Below, one piece after another: positions 24,840 to 33,929 of a stretch of DNA of 64,000 bases. Source of the DNA: an uncultured Flavobacteriaceae bacterium (GTDB lineage Bacteria; Bacteroidota; Bacteroidia; Flavobacteriales; Flavobacteriaceae); contig CANKYF010000009.1 of the NCBI GenBank assembly GCA_947487895.1, forward strand, positions 62,001-126,000, in the 5' to 3' direction. Under the pieces are notes generated by a model that made no database searches, was not told the DNA's origin, and saw nothing but the letters and a program-made list of their open reading frames with translations. Numbering within the stretch: position 1 is the stretch's first letter; every line of letters starts with the position of its first letter. The translations under genes were made by a program, and so were the position numbers.

Positions 24840-27716
24840 TTAATTGAATTCTGTTTCCAAAAAAACAATACGTCTATCAGCCTCGAGTACTACTTTGTTT
24901 ATATCTTTGGACTTAAAGGGATTTGTTATCCATATTTTTTGATCTGGTTGAACACTTTTTTCTACCCTACTTCCATTAATGGTACAATGGACAGTAAGGT
25001 TTTCATCTGCAGGGTTCCAAACCAATGTTTTCATCTGTTTTACATTTTTTTCAACTGCGCAATAAAACTCCGCTCTACCAAGGGAACCATAATCATACGC
25101 TTCTGGAACGCCCCCAAAGCCCCTATGGAAATACGGACCAAAAGCCCTCCTACCATAAGGTACATATTGTAGTCCTGGGTTGGTATTCCACCCACCATAC
25201 CGTTCTGCATACATGTGGCCCTCTGGTTTTAAAACCAAGGGTTTGTCTTTATAGCTACCAGTGAGTAAGGGTTTGGAATTTAGCATAAAGCCACTGTTTA
25301 TACCTGTTAAAAGCCCCTTCTCTGTTTCGTATTGTCCCCATGAAATAGTGTCTTCGACCAAAGGATGTGCATCATGCTCTTTATCATTTGCCATATAGGC
25401 AATACTATTCTGCAGTAATCTATCTGCTAATGGGTCTTTGTCTACTCTTTTTAGCAACTGAAAGGCGTTGATCATGTAGCTGCCGTTACCTTGGAAAACT
25501 TCTGCTACGGCAATGGCCTCTAATCCTACACTATAATTACCCAAAACTGCAATATTTTCAAAGGATGCTCCTTTATCAAAAGAGAATCCGTTTTCAACAG
25601 GATAAATTTTTGGGAAGCCTGGTTTAGACTCATCCCAAGCTGTGTAGTCTGAGAAAATTTTTAAGTCTTCCCGTTGTATTCCTCTATAAAGAGGGTGGTC
25701 TGGTCTTTCTGGATTTATATTAAAGCCATTTTTTGACGGTCGCAATGGTGGAGGGTAGGTCCCGTTATCAATATCCATACTACCTTCCTTTATGGTAATA
25801 CCGCAGAGTTCACTAATTTTGGGATACAAACCTTCCAGTTCTCCTGTTATTAGCACTCTACCTCCCTTAGAGACAAACTTTTTGATAGACTTTTGGGTGT
25901 CTTTTGCCAAAACCCCTTCACGCCCTAGAATCAACAAACCAGATTCTGTAAGCTCCTTTGGTCTTGAAACGATTTGATAATCAGAAATTTTCAAAGCGTC
26001 AAGGGCATTTATAACTTTAGTATCCCGATCAAGAACGAAAATGTCACGTGATGGATTTATGTTACGTTTGTTGCCTACATACAACTTGGTGCTATTTGAG
26101 CCTATGACCTTATCTCCTTTTTGGAGTTCTCCAACCACTTTATATTTTCCAGATTGCATTACCGCTGGCAGACTTAAGGTTAGTTGACCGCTTTGGGTGC
26201 CGTAATACGGAACTGTTGGTAAGACCACCTTGCCAGAATCATAAACCTTTCCAGATTCGTCGATTACTTTATATACCAATTGGGCATCTGTCACATCCAT
26301 AAAATCATCCGCATCGTTTACAATATGATATCGGATAGGGAAATTTTGACCTGCATACACATTTTGCGTCCATAATTCCCAACTCAACAGCACGGGGGCA
26401 TAGGAAATCTTAGCTTGAAAAGCAGCTTTTTTAGGCTCCATTTCTGAAAAACAGCCTATCGTATGCCAATTCTTAAATAAGATGGTAAAAGGAAAAACAC
26501 CTGAGAGTTCCTTGTTGTGCACTCTTAACCTTCGGTTAAGTTCCAATACTTGTTTTATAGTAAAGACTTGATGATCACTTGCTAATTTGGCCTGCATTTT
26601 GGTTGCGGCATGCCCTGTCCAACATAACTGTGAAACGGGGTTTTTGTGGTTTGGTGATAGATTGTATCTACCGTCAGGACCGGTATAATTACCAACGCAT
26701 TCAGTAAATGTTATTGGCTGAACAGGTTTATCAAATGGTACGATGTTCTTGTTGTTCCGTGTATTCAAAAAGGTGAAAGGTGAGGAATAATACCAGCCCC
26801 AATATCTGTGAAGGTCACAAATATCACCAGATTGCCCATAACCATAACCTGCATTACCAATATATAAACGGGTACTATCCCAATCTTTCTGGAGTTTCTT
26901 AAAAGCGTATTTTAGAAAATTTTGCCACTGTTTAAAATTATCTCCTCTATAGGGTGTCTCATTAGTTATGGCGTAGACCATCAATGAAGGGTGGTGCGCT
27001 ATTTTATTGAATTTTTTAGTACGGTACCAACTAATGGAAGATTCATAGTCCTCTGGTTTGGGAGCTTTCATATAACCGCCGTTAGCAACACTACCGCTAT
27101 AATTACCACCAAATACCATCATGCCCAATTCATCACAGACGTCATACCAGTCTTCATTATCTGGTATTCTAATAATGTTCACGTTCATATTTTTCATGAA
27201 CTGAACATACTCTAATGCAAATTCCCTACTTTTCTCAAGATCGGATGGAATTCCCCTTCCAGGTGGGTTTATGGCAATTCCCCTAAGAAAAATGGGGCTT
27301 CCGTTTAAAAATAGCTGTCCATCTTTTGATTCAAAAGACCTAAAGCCTATTCTTTCTTGTGTTGAAGCAATTACGGAATCGTTTGCGTAAAGTTCAATAA
27401 AAAAAGTGTACAGATTGGGCTGTAAAGGTGTCCATAGTACAGGTGATAGGTTCTTAAGTAAGGCCCCAACGTATTGTTTACCATCTCTTTCAAACTTTTT
27501 CCCTGATATATTTCCCTGCCAAAGTACGCCATTGGTATTGGAAGATATCACACCTTTGACCACTATTGGCTGATTAGGAAGCCCTTCTACTTCTAGTAAT
27601 AAATCAAGAAAATTAGTTCCAGTAAAAGTTGTAACCCCTTTAACCCGCGCTTGGGAAAACACCCCAAGGCTAACCATAAGGAGCATAACTAATGGTATTG
27701 TACGTCGTAAATTCAT
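24840..27716 (-). CDS. GH2-like glycoside hydrolase with extra amidotransferase-like and C-terminal domains
   Basis: A 958-residue exported protein (signal peptide about 1-22, ending VFSQA). The N-terminal jelly-roll of GH2 is shortened. An immunoglobulin-like part (about 40-125) is followed by the barrel (about 130-420). The acid/base candidate is E253 in ITNETPYRGD and the nucleophile candidate is E339 in TFTECVGNY. Residues 420-560 are again immunoglobulin-like. A Rossmann-like segment (about 565-690, LLILGREGVLAKDTQKSI) resembles the amidotransferase-like or trimerisation domain of other galactosidases. The last 200 residues are unassigned. Substrate could be a beta-galactoside or beta-glucuronide, and the sequence does not decide. 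It lies 19 bases after the next GH2 gene in the same operon. Confidence 0.75.
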   Translation of the reverse strand: MNLRRTIPLVMLLMVSLGVFSQARVKGVTTFTGTNFLDLLLEVEGLPNQPIVVKGVISSNTNGVLWQGNISGKKFERDGKQYVGALLKNLSPVLWTPLQPNLYTFFIELYANDSVIASTQERIGFRSFESKDGQLFLNGSPIFLRGIAINPPGRGIPSDLEKSREFALEYVQFMKNMNVNIIRIPDNEDWYDVCDELGMMVFGGNYSGSVANGGYMKAPKPEDYESSISWYRTKKFNKIAHHPSLMVYAITNETPYRGDNFKQWQNFLKYAFKKLQKDWDSTRLYIGNAGYGYGQSGDICDLHRYWGWYYSSPFTFLNTRNNKNIVPFDKPVQPITFTECVGNYTGPDGRYNLSPNHKNPVSQLCWTGHAATKMQAKLASDHQVFTIKQVLELNRRLRVHNKELSGVFPFTILFKNWHTIGCFSEMEPKKAAFQAKISYAPVLLSWELWTQNVYAGQNFPIRYHIVNDADDFMDVTDAQLVYKVIDESGKVYDSGKVVLPTVPYYGTQSGQLTLSLPAVMQSGKYKVVGELQKGDKVIGSNSTKLYVGNKRNINPSRDIFVLDRDTKVINALDALKISDYQIVSRPKELTESGLLILGREGVLAKDTQKSIKKFVSKGGRVLITGELEGLYPKISELCGITIKEGSMDIDNGTYPPPLRPSKNGFNINPERPDHPLYRGIQREDLKIFSDYTAWDESKPGFPKIYPVENGFSFDKGASFENIAVLGNYSVGLEAIAVAEVFQGNGSYMINAFQLLKRVDKDPLADRLLQNSIAYMANDKEHDAHPLVEDTISWGQYETEKGLLTGINSGFMLNSKPLLTGSYKDKPLVLKPEGHMYAERYGGWNTNPGLQYVPYGRRAFGPYFHRGFGGVPEAYDYGSLGRAEFYCAVEKNVKQMKTLVWNPADENLTVHCTINGSRVEKSVQPDQKIWITNPFKSKDINKVVLEADRRIVFLETEFN

Positions 27717-27734
27717 AGTATAATATCCCTATTA

Positions 27735-30335
27735 TTACTCTATTTTGGTAACTTCTAATCCACTAAGTACAGCCTTACCTTGTTCTGCCTTAAAATCAAT
27801 AGAGATTTTATTGTCTGAGACATTTACTTCAACTGTTTTTTCAATACCATAGCAAAAACCTACCTCTTTCATAATATCCAAATTATCCATGTATAATTTC
27901 CCATTTAAAGAGACATCAAATATTCTTTGCCCCACTTTAGCTTCTTTATCATTCTCTATGAAATACATAGTAACTGCATAAACTCCATTTTCTAAATTAA
28001 GTGTGTAATTTTTAACACCATCTAAAAAAGTATAATACATAGGATCATGCTTTGAATTCCTGATAATATGCTTTCTGTTAAGTAAGGTTTGTCTAGTATT
28101 GTTTGATCTATAACCATAAAGATTATTAAAGGGTTGATCCTGAATCCAAACTTTATTAGCATTGTCTAAATATTGGGCATTTGAACCCACATTTATAGCA
28201 AAATTATCTCCCATTTTATTGGTTTCATTGGTATAATTAACCATTTCAATAGTGGTGAAATTCTCTATAAGCTGACCACCATTTTTACCTACAGCTCTAA
28301 AATTATTGATCCCTTCTTTTAGTTTAACTTTCCAAACTATTTTATTTAAACCTATAGGCGATTTTTTACCTAGCTTTTTACCATTTTGATAGAGTTCAAT
28401 ACTTGATAAGTTTGTATAGATAGTAATATCATAAGTTTCTGATTTGCCTGTCATAGCACGTTTTGGCCAATCTCTTTCTGCTATATAAACCATAGGTTCT
28501 TTGTTCCAATTAGCTTTATACATGTAGTATACATCCTTTGGTTTTCTATCCCAAGTAAACATGCCTTTTTGATTCAAATGTGGGATGGGACCACCAACGT
28601 GGGGTTGAGAGAAATCAAACTCGTTCCAAATTGAGGTGCCAATAAAATAGTCCCGTTCATTTATTTGTTTTAAATGCGCTTCATGGAACATTCGTTGGTA
28701 TTGCCCTGTGAAATCAAATCGTATTGGTTTGTCCGAATTTAAACGCAAATCACCACCAGCACCATACTCACTTACAAATATTTTTTGTTTTGGTTTTTTC
28801 TTGTGTAAGTTGTCAAAAAACCTGCCAAATCCATCAAATGTACCTCCATACCAACCGGCATAGATATTATAGGAACTTACTTGCGGCGTGTCCTCAATGC
28901 CAACTGCATCATAATCTTTGCTACCTCCATGCATGGCAATGGTGGACAAACGTGTTGGGTCTTCCTTTTCGATCAAATTGTTCAACTCCTTGGCAAATTT
29001 GGCCACATTGCGCATATAGACGGAATCTGTTTGTCTTCTTATACGGGCTTCATTGTTACCCCAAAGAAAAATCTCGTTCATGCTACCCCAAAGTACGATA
29101 GCAGGTTGATTGTAATGTTGATGAATCATTTCAAGAAGCATGTTTTTTGAATTGTCTAAAAACTCTTCATCTATGGTCATATAGTCTACTAAAGGAATTT
29201 CTTCCCATGCAATCAATCCCAATTCATTGGCTGCTCTTAGTACTTCTGGATCTTGCGGATAATGTGAGATTCTAATAAAGTTACAGCCCATATTCTTTAT
29301 AATCTGCATATCTCGTCTATGATCTTCATTAGACAGTGCAGAACCTTTATCGAGCATATCTTGGTGTCGTGTAGTGCCTCGAAGATTTATGTGTTTTCCA
29401 TTAAGAAAAAAGCCTTTGTTCTCATCAACCGAGAACCATCTGCAACCCAATGGATTTATTAGTTTGTCTATTGTAACACCATTTTTCTTTATTATGGAAT
29501 GTACTTTATATAGATAAGGATTATCAGGACTCCATAGTTTAGGTTTATTAATTTCTAAGTTATGAGTGTAATCTCCTTTTGATTCAGCTAATACATTAAG
29601 TTCAGTAGTAGTTTTTGCTATTACATTGTCTTGTGCATCTAAAATTATAGACTCAACTTGGACAGAATCGGTATCTAATGATTGGTTTACAATGTTACCA
29701 TTAATACTAACTGTAGCCTTTTCTTCGGATACTTCGGGTGTTTTTATAAATATGCCCTCTGAACCATAATCAGATAAATCAAAATGTGTCTCATTTGTTG
29801 TAATTAACCAGACATCCCTATAAATTCCACCATAAAGCGTGTAACCAATAGCCAAAGGAGCAATCATAGCGTCATGAGCGTTATTAACCATTACCGCTAT
29901 GAGTTGAGTATCGTCTTCAGAGTCTATGGCTTTGGTGATTTCAAAAGTAAAACCAGTATATCCTCCTTTATGCCTACCAACTTGAATACCATTAACATAA
30001 ACATCTGCTACTTGGTTTGCTGCTTCAAAGTGTAAAAAGGCTCTTTTTCCCTTAAGTTCCTCCTTAGATAGTTTAATTTTTTTTCGATACCAACTTATTC
30101 CTCTTCGATAACTTTTTTTATCGTCATAAGGATCAAAAGCATTCCAAGTATGAGGGATGTTTACTTTTTCCCAAGCATTATCATCAACTAAAGTTTTATT
30201 TTGACCAAAAGCAGTACCTTCAGGTAAAAAGCGCCATCCTTCATTGAGAGATACCTTTTCTCGAGTTTGTTGAGCTACTAGTATATTAATACATAATATA
30301 AAAGAAGTTGTCAAAAAGAAAATGTTTTTTTTCAT
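27735..30335 (-). CDS. GH2 beta-galactosidase-like enzyme with C-terminal malectin domain
   Basis: An 866-residue exported enzyme (signal peptide about 1-21, ending VAQQ). It has the full GH2 order: sugar-binding jelly roll (about 24-185), immunoglobulin-like domain (about 190-300), and TIM barrel (about 302-600). The acid/base is E421 in WGSMNEIFLWG and the nucleophile E523 in FVSEYGAGGD. A DUF4982-like part (about 610-690) and a malectin-type carbohydrate-binding domain (about 690-866) follow. This arrangement is typical of PUL exo-acting beta-galactosidases, although GH2 beta-glucuronidases cannot be excluded. It is the first gene of the minus-strand operon. A palindromic operator and a -7-like box lie 115-141 bases upstream, so it is expected to be co-regulated with susC. 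Confidence 0.85.
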   Translation of the reverse strand: MKKNIFFLTTSFILCINILVAQQTREKVSLNEGWRFLPEGTAFGQNKTLVDDNAWEKVNIPHTWNAFDPYDDKKSYRRGISWYRKKIKLSKEELKGKRAFLHFEAANQVADVYVNGIQVGRHKGGYTGFTFEITKAIDSEDDTQLIAVMVNNAHDAMIAPLAIGYTLYGGIYRDVWLITTNETHFDLSDYGSEGIFIKTPEVSEEKATVSINGNIVNQSLDTDSVQVESIILDAQDNVIAKTTTELNVLAESKGDYTHNLEINKPKLWSPDNPYLYKVHSIIKKNGVTIDKLINPLGCRWFSVDENKGFFLNGKHINLRGTTRHQDMLDKGSALSNEDHRRDMQIIKNMGCNFIRISHYPQDPEVLRAANELGLIAWEEIPLVDYMTIDEEFLDNSKNMLLEMIHQHYNQPAIVLWGSMNEIFLWGNNEARIRRQTDSVYMRNVAKFAKELNNLIEKEDPTRLSTIAMHGGSKDYDAVGIEDTPQVSSYNIYAGWYGGTFDGFGRFFDNLHKKKPKQKIFVSEYGAGGDLRLNSDKPIRFDFTGQYQRMFHEAHLKQINERDYFIGTSIWNEFDFSQPHVGGPIPHLNQKGMFTWDRKPKDVYYMYKANWNKEPMVYIAERDWPKRAMTGKSETYDITIYTNLSSIELYQNGKKLGKKSPIGLNKIVWKVKLKEGINNFRAVGKNGGQLIENFTTIEMVNYTNETNKMGDNFAINVGSNAQYLDNANKVWIQDQPFNNLYGYRSNNTRQTLLNRKHIIRNSKHDPMYYTFLDGVKNYTLNLENGVYAVTMYFIENDKEAKVGQRIFDVSLNGKLYMDNLDIMKEVGFCYGIEKTVEVNVSDNKISIDFKAEQGKAVLSGLEVTKIE

Positions 30336-30449
30336 GTTAAAATTTTATTTGTAAATATTTATTTGAAAACCAAGAGATAAAGTCTACTTGGAGATTATGT
30401 TAAACGGTGTTTTAATTAATTTGAATCTCATATTATGATTAAAAAATTA

Positions 30450-30476
30450 AAACAAACGTTTGTTTAGCGCAATATA
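30450..30476 (-). promoter_or_regulatory. Promoter and operator of the GH2/beta-helix operon
   Basis: The 16-base palindrome AAACAAACGTTTGTTT (30450-30465) lies just downstream, in the minus direction, of TATATTG (complement of 30470-30476). The box-to-operator spacing is almost the same as at the susC promoter. The shared geometry argues for one repressor acting on both. Confidence 0.7.
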
Positions 30477-30870
30477 TTAATAAAATCTTATTTAATTTTA
30501 AATTTTAAAATGTTTTTAAAGAATTTATGTATTCTATTGTTTTATTTAATTTGAAAGATATTTGCTTAAGAGCTTTATCATGTATATTGTTAATTTTTAA
30601 TAATTTTCTTAATTAGATTTACATCCTAAAGGAGAAATTTTAGCGAAACTATTCTTAAAACATTACATGAACCCTAAAGAGCTTTAGCATTGAAGGGGAA
30701 CAAGTTTTTCTAGAATTATTTATTTGAATACCATGACATTATACTCGTTAAGGTATTATTATTTTAACATGTTATTCGTCTGTTTTTTTAAGCTTTTTTA
30801 TACTGAAAATAGTAATTTGCATTTTACCTCTTTTTTTTTGACGAAAATTTATTATTTTATTAATTACTTA
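30477..30870. other. AT-rich gap, nothing clear
   Basis: About 390 very AT-rich bases without a convincing gene or RNA, between the GH2 operon promoter and a ghost promoter. Confidence 0.4.
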
Positions 30871-30933
30871 TTGCAAATAAGTACTATGATTCATATGTTT
30901 GCTAAACTATTAATTACAGAAACAATCGATTGC
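30871..30933 (+). promoter_or_regulatory. Orphan promoter with degenerate operator (dead gene)
   Basis: TTG (30871-30873), N20, TATGTTTG (30894-30901) is a full Bacteroidota promoter. It is followed by ACAATCGATTGC (30922-30933), which matches 10 of 12 bases of the operator variant at 50813. It drives only a nonsense-riddled relic at 30949. Confidence 0.5.
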
Positions 30934-30948
30934 TTAGGTGGTGTTTTT

Positions 30949-31068
30949 ATGAAAAAACTAGAATTTAAACGAATTATTTTGTTTTTGTAGATTATCATGT
31001 TGGCTACTAATTTGTGGGCTATAGACTATTGTTAAGATCATGAGAAGTATGGAATGGCTAATTACTGA
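30949..31068 (+). pseudogene. Relic of a secreted-protein gene (signal peptide with stops)
   Basis: From the ATG at 30949 the frame gives MKKLEFKRIILFL, then a stop, then IIMLATNLWA and further stops. This is a typical flavobacterial signal peptide (positive start, hydrophobic core, LWA cleavage region) broken by nonsense codons. The rest of the gene is gone. It sits behind a complete promoter and operator, so it was probably another secreted member of the PUL. Family unknown. Confidence 0.5.
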
Positions 31069-31276
31069 TCAATAACTCTGGAACAAATGAGAATCTTATG
31101 ATTAAGGATAAATACGGTACTGTAATAAACCAATAATTAGTGGGAATGGATTGTGACCGACAATAATTATTAAAAAATTGAAATAGGAATAACGTTATTC
31201 TACAACATCATCCTAATGCATAACTAACAAGGTCAGCAAAGTTCAACATTTTTGTTGTACCAACATACATACTACA

Positions 31277-32716
31277 ATGAAATATAATAAACTTTTAATC
31301 GCAATAATTACGGTGTTTTTGGTCTTAGGTTGTACCACTAAAACCAAATTAGAAAAACCCAACATTCTACTTATTATAGCCGATGATTTAGGCTGGGGAG
31401 ATATTGGATATAACAACCCCAATGCGGTATACACCCCAAACCTAGATCGTCTTGCAGAGTCAGGAGCGCTTTTTGAACAACATTATACCATGCCACAATG
31501 CACTCCCACACGTGTAGCATGTATTACAGGACGTTACCCCAGTAGATTTGGATACTCTGGCAACATTGCGACCAATGAAAAATGTTTTGATGTGGGTACT
31601 CCTACATTGGCAACCATGTTAAAATTAGAAGGATATCGCACACATATTGCGGGTAAATGGCATATGGGTTCAGATACCATTAATGGTCCTAATCATCACG
31701 GTTTTGATGAAAGTTATGGTTCTATGGCTGGTGCCGTAGGGATGTACGACCATCGTTATAGGTTATCAACTAAATGGGCCAATGCTTGGCATCGTAACCA
31801 TAAGTCTATTGTAGGGAATGAAGATGGGATCCACGTGACTGAATTAATGACTAAAGAAACACAACGGGTCATCAAACAAAAATCAGAACAACCATTTTTT
31901 ATGTTTCTAACCTATCACGCTCCCCATACGCCACTTGATGAAAGAGGTAGTTTTACAGACCTTCCAACCCAACTTGACCCTAAAGACCCCAGCCGATGGT
32001 TGAATGAAAACAAAATAAAGTGGTTTAACGATCCTCAAGGTAAGATTCAAAAAGAACCCGATCCAGAAAAGCGATTGTTTTTAGCTGCAGTTTATCATTT
32101 AGATAATGCTATTGGACGCATTGTAGACACACTTGAGGAAGAAGGCAAATTAGATAATACGCTTATTTTGTTTTCTTCGGATAATGGTCCTCAAGTATCA
32201 TGGGCAGGTAACTCATATCCAGATGACCTCTATCTAACAGACTTTAATCAAGAAATTCCCATGCGTGGGTCAAAGCTGGATGTTTGGGAAGGAGGCATTC
32301 ATGTGCCTGCATTTATGTATTGGAAAGGAAAGATCAAGCCCAAAAAAATAGCTATGCCAGTACACATAATAGATTGGTTTCCAACATTGACGGAAATTAC
32401 AAAGCACCAACAAAACAAGGAATACAACTTAGACGGATTAAACCTTGCACCAGTTTTATTTGCAAATGAAGACCTTCCTGATCGTGATTTATATTGGACA
32501 TGGAACAACAGTTTTAACCGTTGGGCTTTGCGATACAAGGATTGGAAAATCGTAAAGTATGGTAAGGGAGACCCAAAACTTGCTGATTGGGAATTATACA
32601 ATCTAAAAGATGATCCTAAAGAGATAACGAATTTGAGCAAAGAATTCCCTGAAAAGCTAAAAGAACTACATAAACGCTTTTTGGTACAGCGATCCAAAGA
32701 TCATATTTCTAAATAA
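31277..32716 (+). CDS. S1-family (formylglycine-dependent) sulfatase, lipoprotein
   Basis: A 479-residue sulfatase with a lipoprotein signal (LVLGC, Cys near 19). Near the N-terminus, ADDLGWGD supplies calcium-binding Asp residues. The active-site motif CTPTR (75-79) has Cys75 as the residue converted to formylglycine, followed by ACITGRYPSRFG. Later motifs include GKWHMG (about 125-130) and FSSDNGPQ (about 297-304), contributing the usual Lys, His, Asp and Asn ligands. Length is normal. It would remove sulfate from an algal glycan at the surface or in the periplasm. The maturase for the Cys is not in the window. The subfamily was not determined. A second, partial copy of its 3' end appears at 39471. 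Confidence 0.92.
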   Translation: MKYNKLLIAIITVFLVLGCTTKTKLEKPNILLIIADDLGWGDIGYNNPNAVYTPNLDRLAESGALFEQHYTMPQCTPTRVACITGRYPSRFGYSGNIATNEKCFDVGTPTLATMLKLEGYRTHIAGKWHMGSDTINGPNHHGFDESYGSMAGAVGMYDHRYRLSTKWANAWHRNHKSIVGNEDGIHVTELMTKETQRVIKQKSEQPFFMFLTYHAPHTPLDERGSFTDLPTQLDPKDPSRWLNENKIKWFNDPQGKIQKEPDPEKRLFLAAVYHLDNAIGRIVDTLEEEGKLDNTLILFSSDNGPQVSWAGNSYPDDLYLTDFNQEIPMRGSKLDVWEGGIHVPAFMYWKGKIKPKKIAMPVHIIDWFPTLTEITKHQQNKEYNLDGLNLAPVLFANEDLPDRDLYWTWNNSFNRWALRYKDWKIVKYGKGDPKLADWELYNLKDDPKEITNLSKEFPEKLKELHKRFLVQRSKDHISK

Positions 32717-32891
32717 TTTTGTTCTTAACAAGAATAGACTTTAAGTCTATATAGATAAGGACTCATGACAACAACCAAAGCAGACTTTTTCAACTGTCCA
32801 ATAAAAGAATAAGCAGACATTAAGTATTTCTCATCTTTTTTTAGAAAAAGGCAGTATTTGATAAATTATTTTTACATGACTAAAAGATCAT

Positions 32892-32912
32892 TATTTTTGA
32901 ACAAACGTTTGT
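32892..32912 (+). promoter_or_regulatory. Promoter and operator in front of a dead gene
   Basis: TATTTTTG (32892-32899) is immediately followed by ACAAACGTTTGT (32901-32912). The sequence from here to the ATG at 32930 closely resembles that before the beta-helix gene at 39726, which indicates a duplicated promoter. Confidence 0.7.
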
Positions 32913-32929
32913 GTTAAATATTACTTCCT

Positions 32930-33269
32930 ATGAAAAAAATATCCTCCGGGAATCTATCAACAAAGAATCTTTTATGATTCCGTTCCAATATATGGTGAAG
33001 ATAATCCAGATGAGATCATCAAACAGAATGCCCAAAGGATGCAATTAAATGAGCATAAAATAATCAGGGCTCAAAAAGGGGTCTATATTATTAAATTTGA
33101 AAAAGCTTTACAGTTCAGTTATTACCCTTTAGAAGAGGTAAAAGAGCAAGTAAAGTACTATTATGAGACCGAAAACTATAACAATCTCATAGAAAAAGAA
33201 CGAAATACTGCAGTGATTACCATTAACGAAGAAGCTTACCAAGCTATTTCTGCCAAGATGTTCAACTAA
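32930..33269 (+). pseudogene. Chimeric relic: lyase-gene start fused to a PPIase-like C-terminus
   Basis: The ATG at 32930 and its first codons (MKKI) resemble the start of the 39726 gene, but the frame stops after 15 codons. In the next frame a segment open to 33269 encodes about 110 residues (for example YPLEEVKEQVKYYYE and NNLIEKERN). It looks like the C-terminus of a SurA/PpiC-type peptidyl-prolyl isomerase. The two pieces were probably joined by a deletion. An IS remnant follows about 100 bases later. It is most likely not functional. Confidence 0.55.
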
Positions 33270-33372
33270 TTAGTTGAACACATTACCTACAATAAAAAAC
33301 ACATAGATTTAAATTAAATGGAATAACAAAGATGAAATACTTTCAGGTTAGTTTGTATATCGCATTATTAAT

Positions 33373-33871
33373 AACTTGAGTTCGATTCTTAAAATAGGCA
33401 AATTTGGTTAGTATTTTGTGTTTGAAATTTGATTTGTGGTTTTTTAGGTAAGAAACTGTATGCTATGAGTCCTGATATGATATTGCTAAGGAAATTTCCA
33501 AAACTTCTGTGTCTTGAGTGTTCTACTTGACAGATATTTTTGAGTTCATCATTTACTGTTTCGATTACCGAACGTTTTCTAAGAAGTATTTTGTCGGATA
33601 TAGTCATCAAACAATTTCTCATATTATTTTTAATATGTGTAATCATCTGTATTCCATCTATAAAAAGTAACTTGACTAAGTCCTTTCCCACTTACCCTTT
33701 ATCGGCAAATAGTTTTCCAAATATCTTGTCTAAAAATATTTCAGTAATTTTAGAGTAGAATATTACAGACAGGTTTTTAGGTTAATGAATTGGAATTTAA
33801 TACTTTAATTTACTAAAAATCTGTCTTTTTTGCAATAAAAAACTTCCCTAATTATTAATCGAACTCAGGTT
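33373..33871 (-). mobile_element. Internally deleted IS982-like insertion sequence
   Basis: Terminal inverted repeats AACTTGAGTTCGATT (33373-33387) and AATCGAACTCAGGTT (33857-33871) match at 14 of 15 positions. The roughly 500-base interior, about half of a normal IS982-family element, carries a broken transposase on the minus strand. No clear target duplication is visible. Confidence 0.75.
33389..33760 (-). pseudogene. IS982-family transposase fragment
   Basis: On the minus strand the segment FGKLFADKG, then an in-frame stop in place of the usual Tyr, then VGKDLVKLLFIDGIQMITHI and LLRKRSVIETVNDELKN, RHRSFGNFLSNIISGLIAYSF matches the C-terminal half of IS982-type DDE transposases. The N-terminal half is missing. 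The protein cannot be active. Confidence 0.8.
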
Positions 33872-33929
33872 AATAAATGTATTGTTCCTTGGGGCACAGA
33901 CTAGAGATAATGATAATACGGGACTTCAA

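Noticed and set aside
30724-30990. An 88-codon plus-strand open frame before the sulfatase
   Set aside because: Very AT-rich, low-complexity translation. It spans the promoter and operator at 30871-30933, and only the in-frame ATG at 30949 looks like a relic gene start.
32731-32746. Short palindrome after the intact sulfatase, considered as a terminator
   Set aside because: The 14-base palindrome has no loop and no T-run, so terminator function is not supported.
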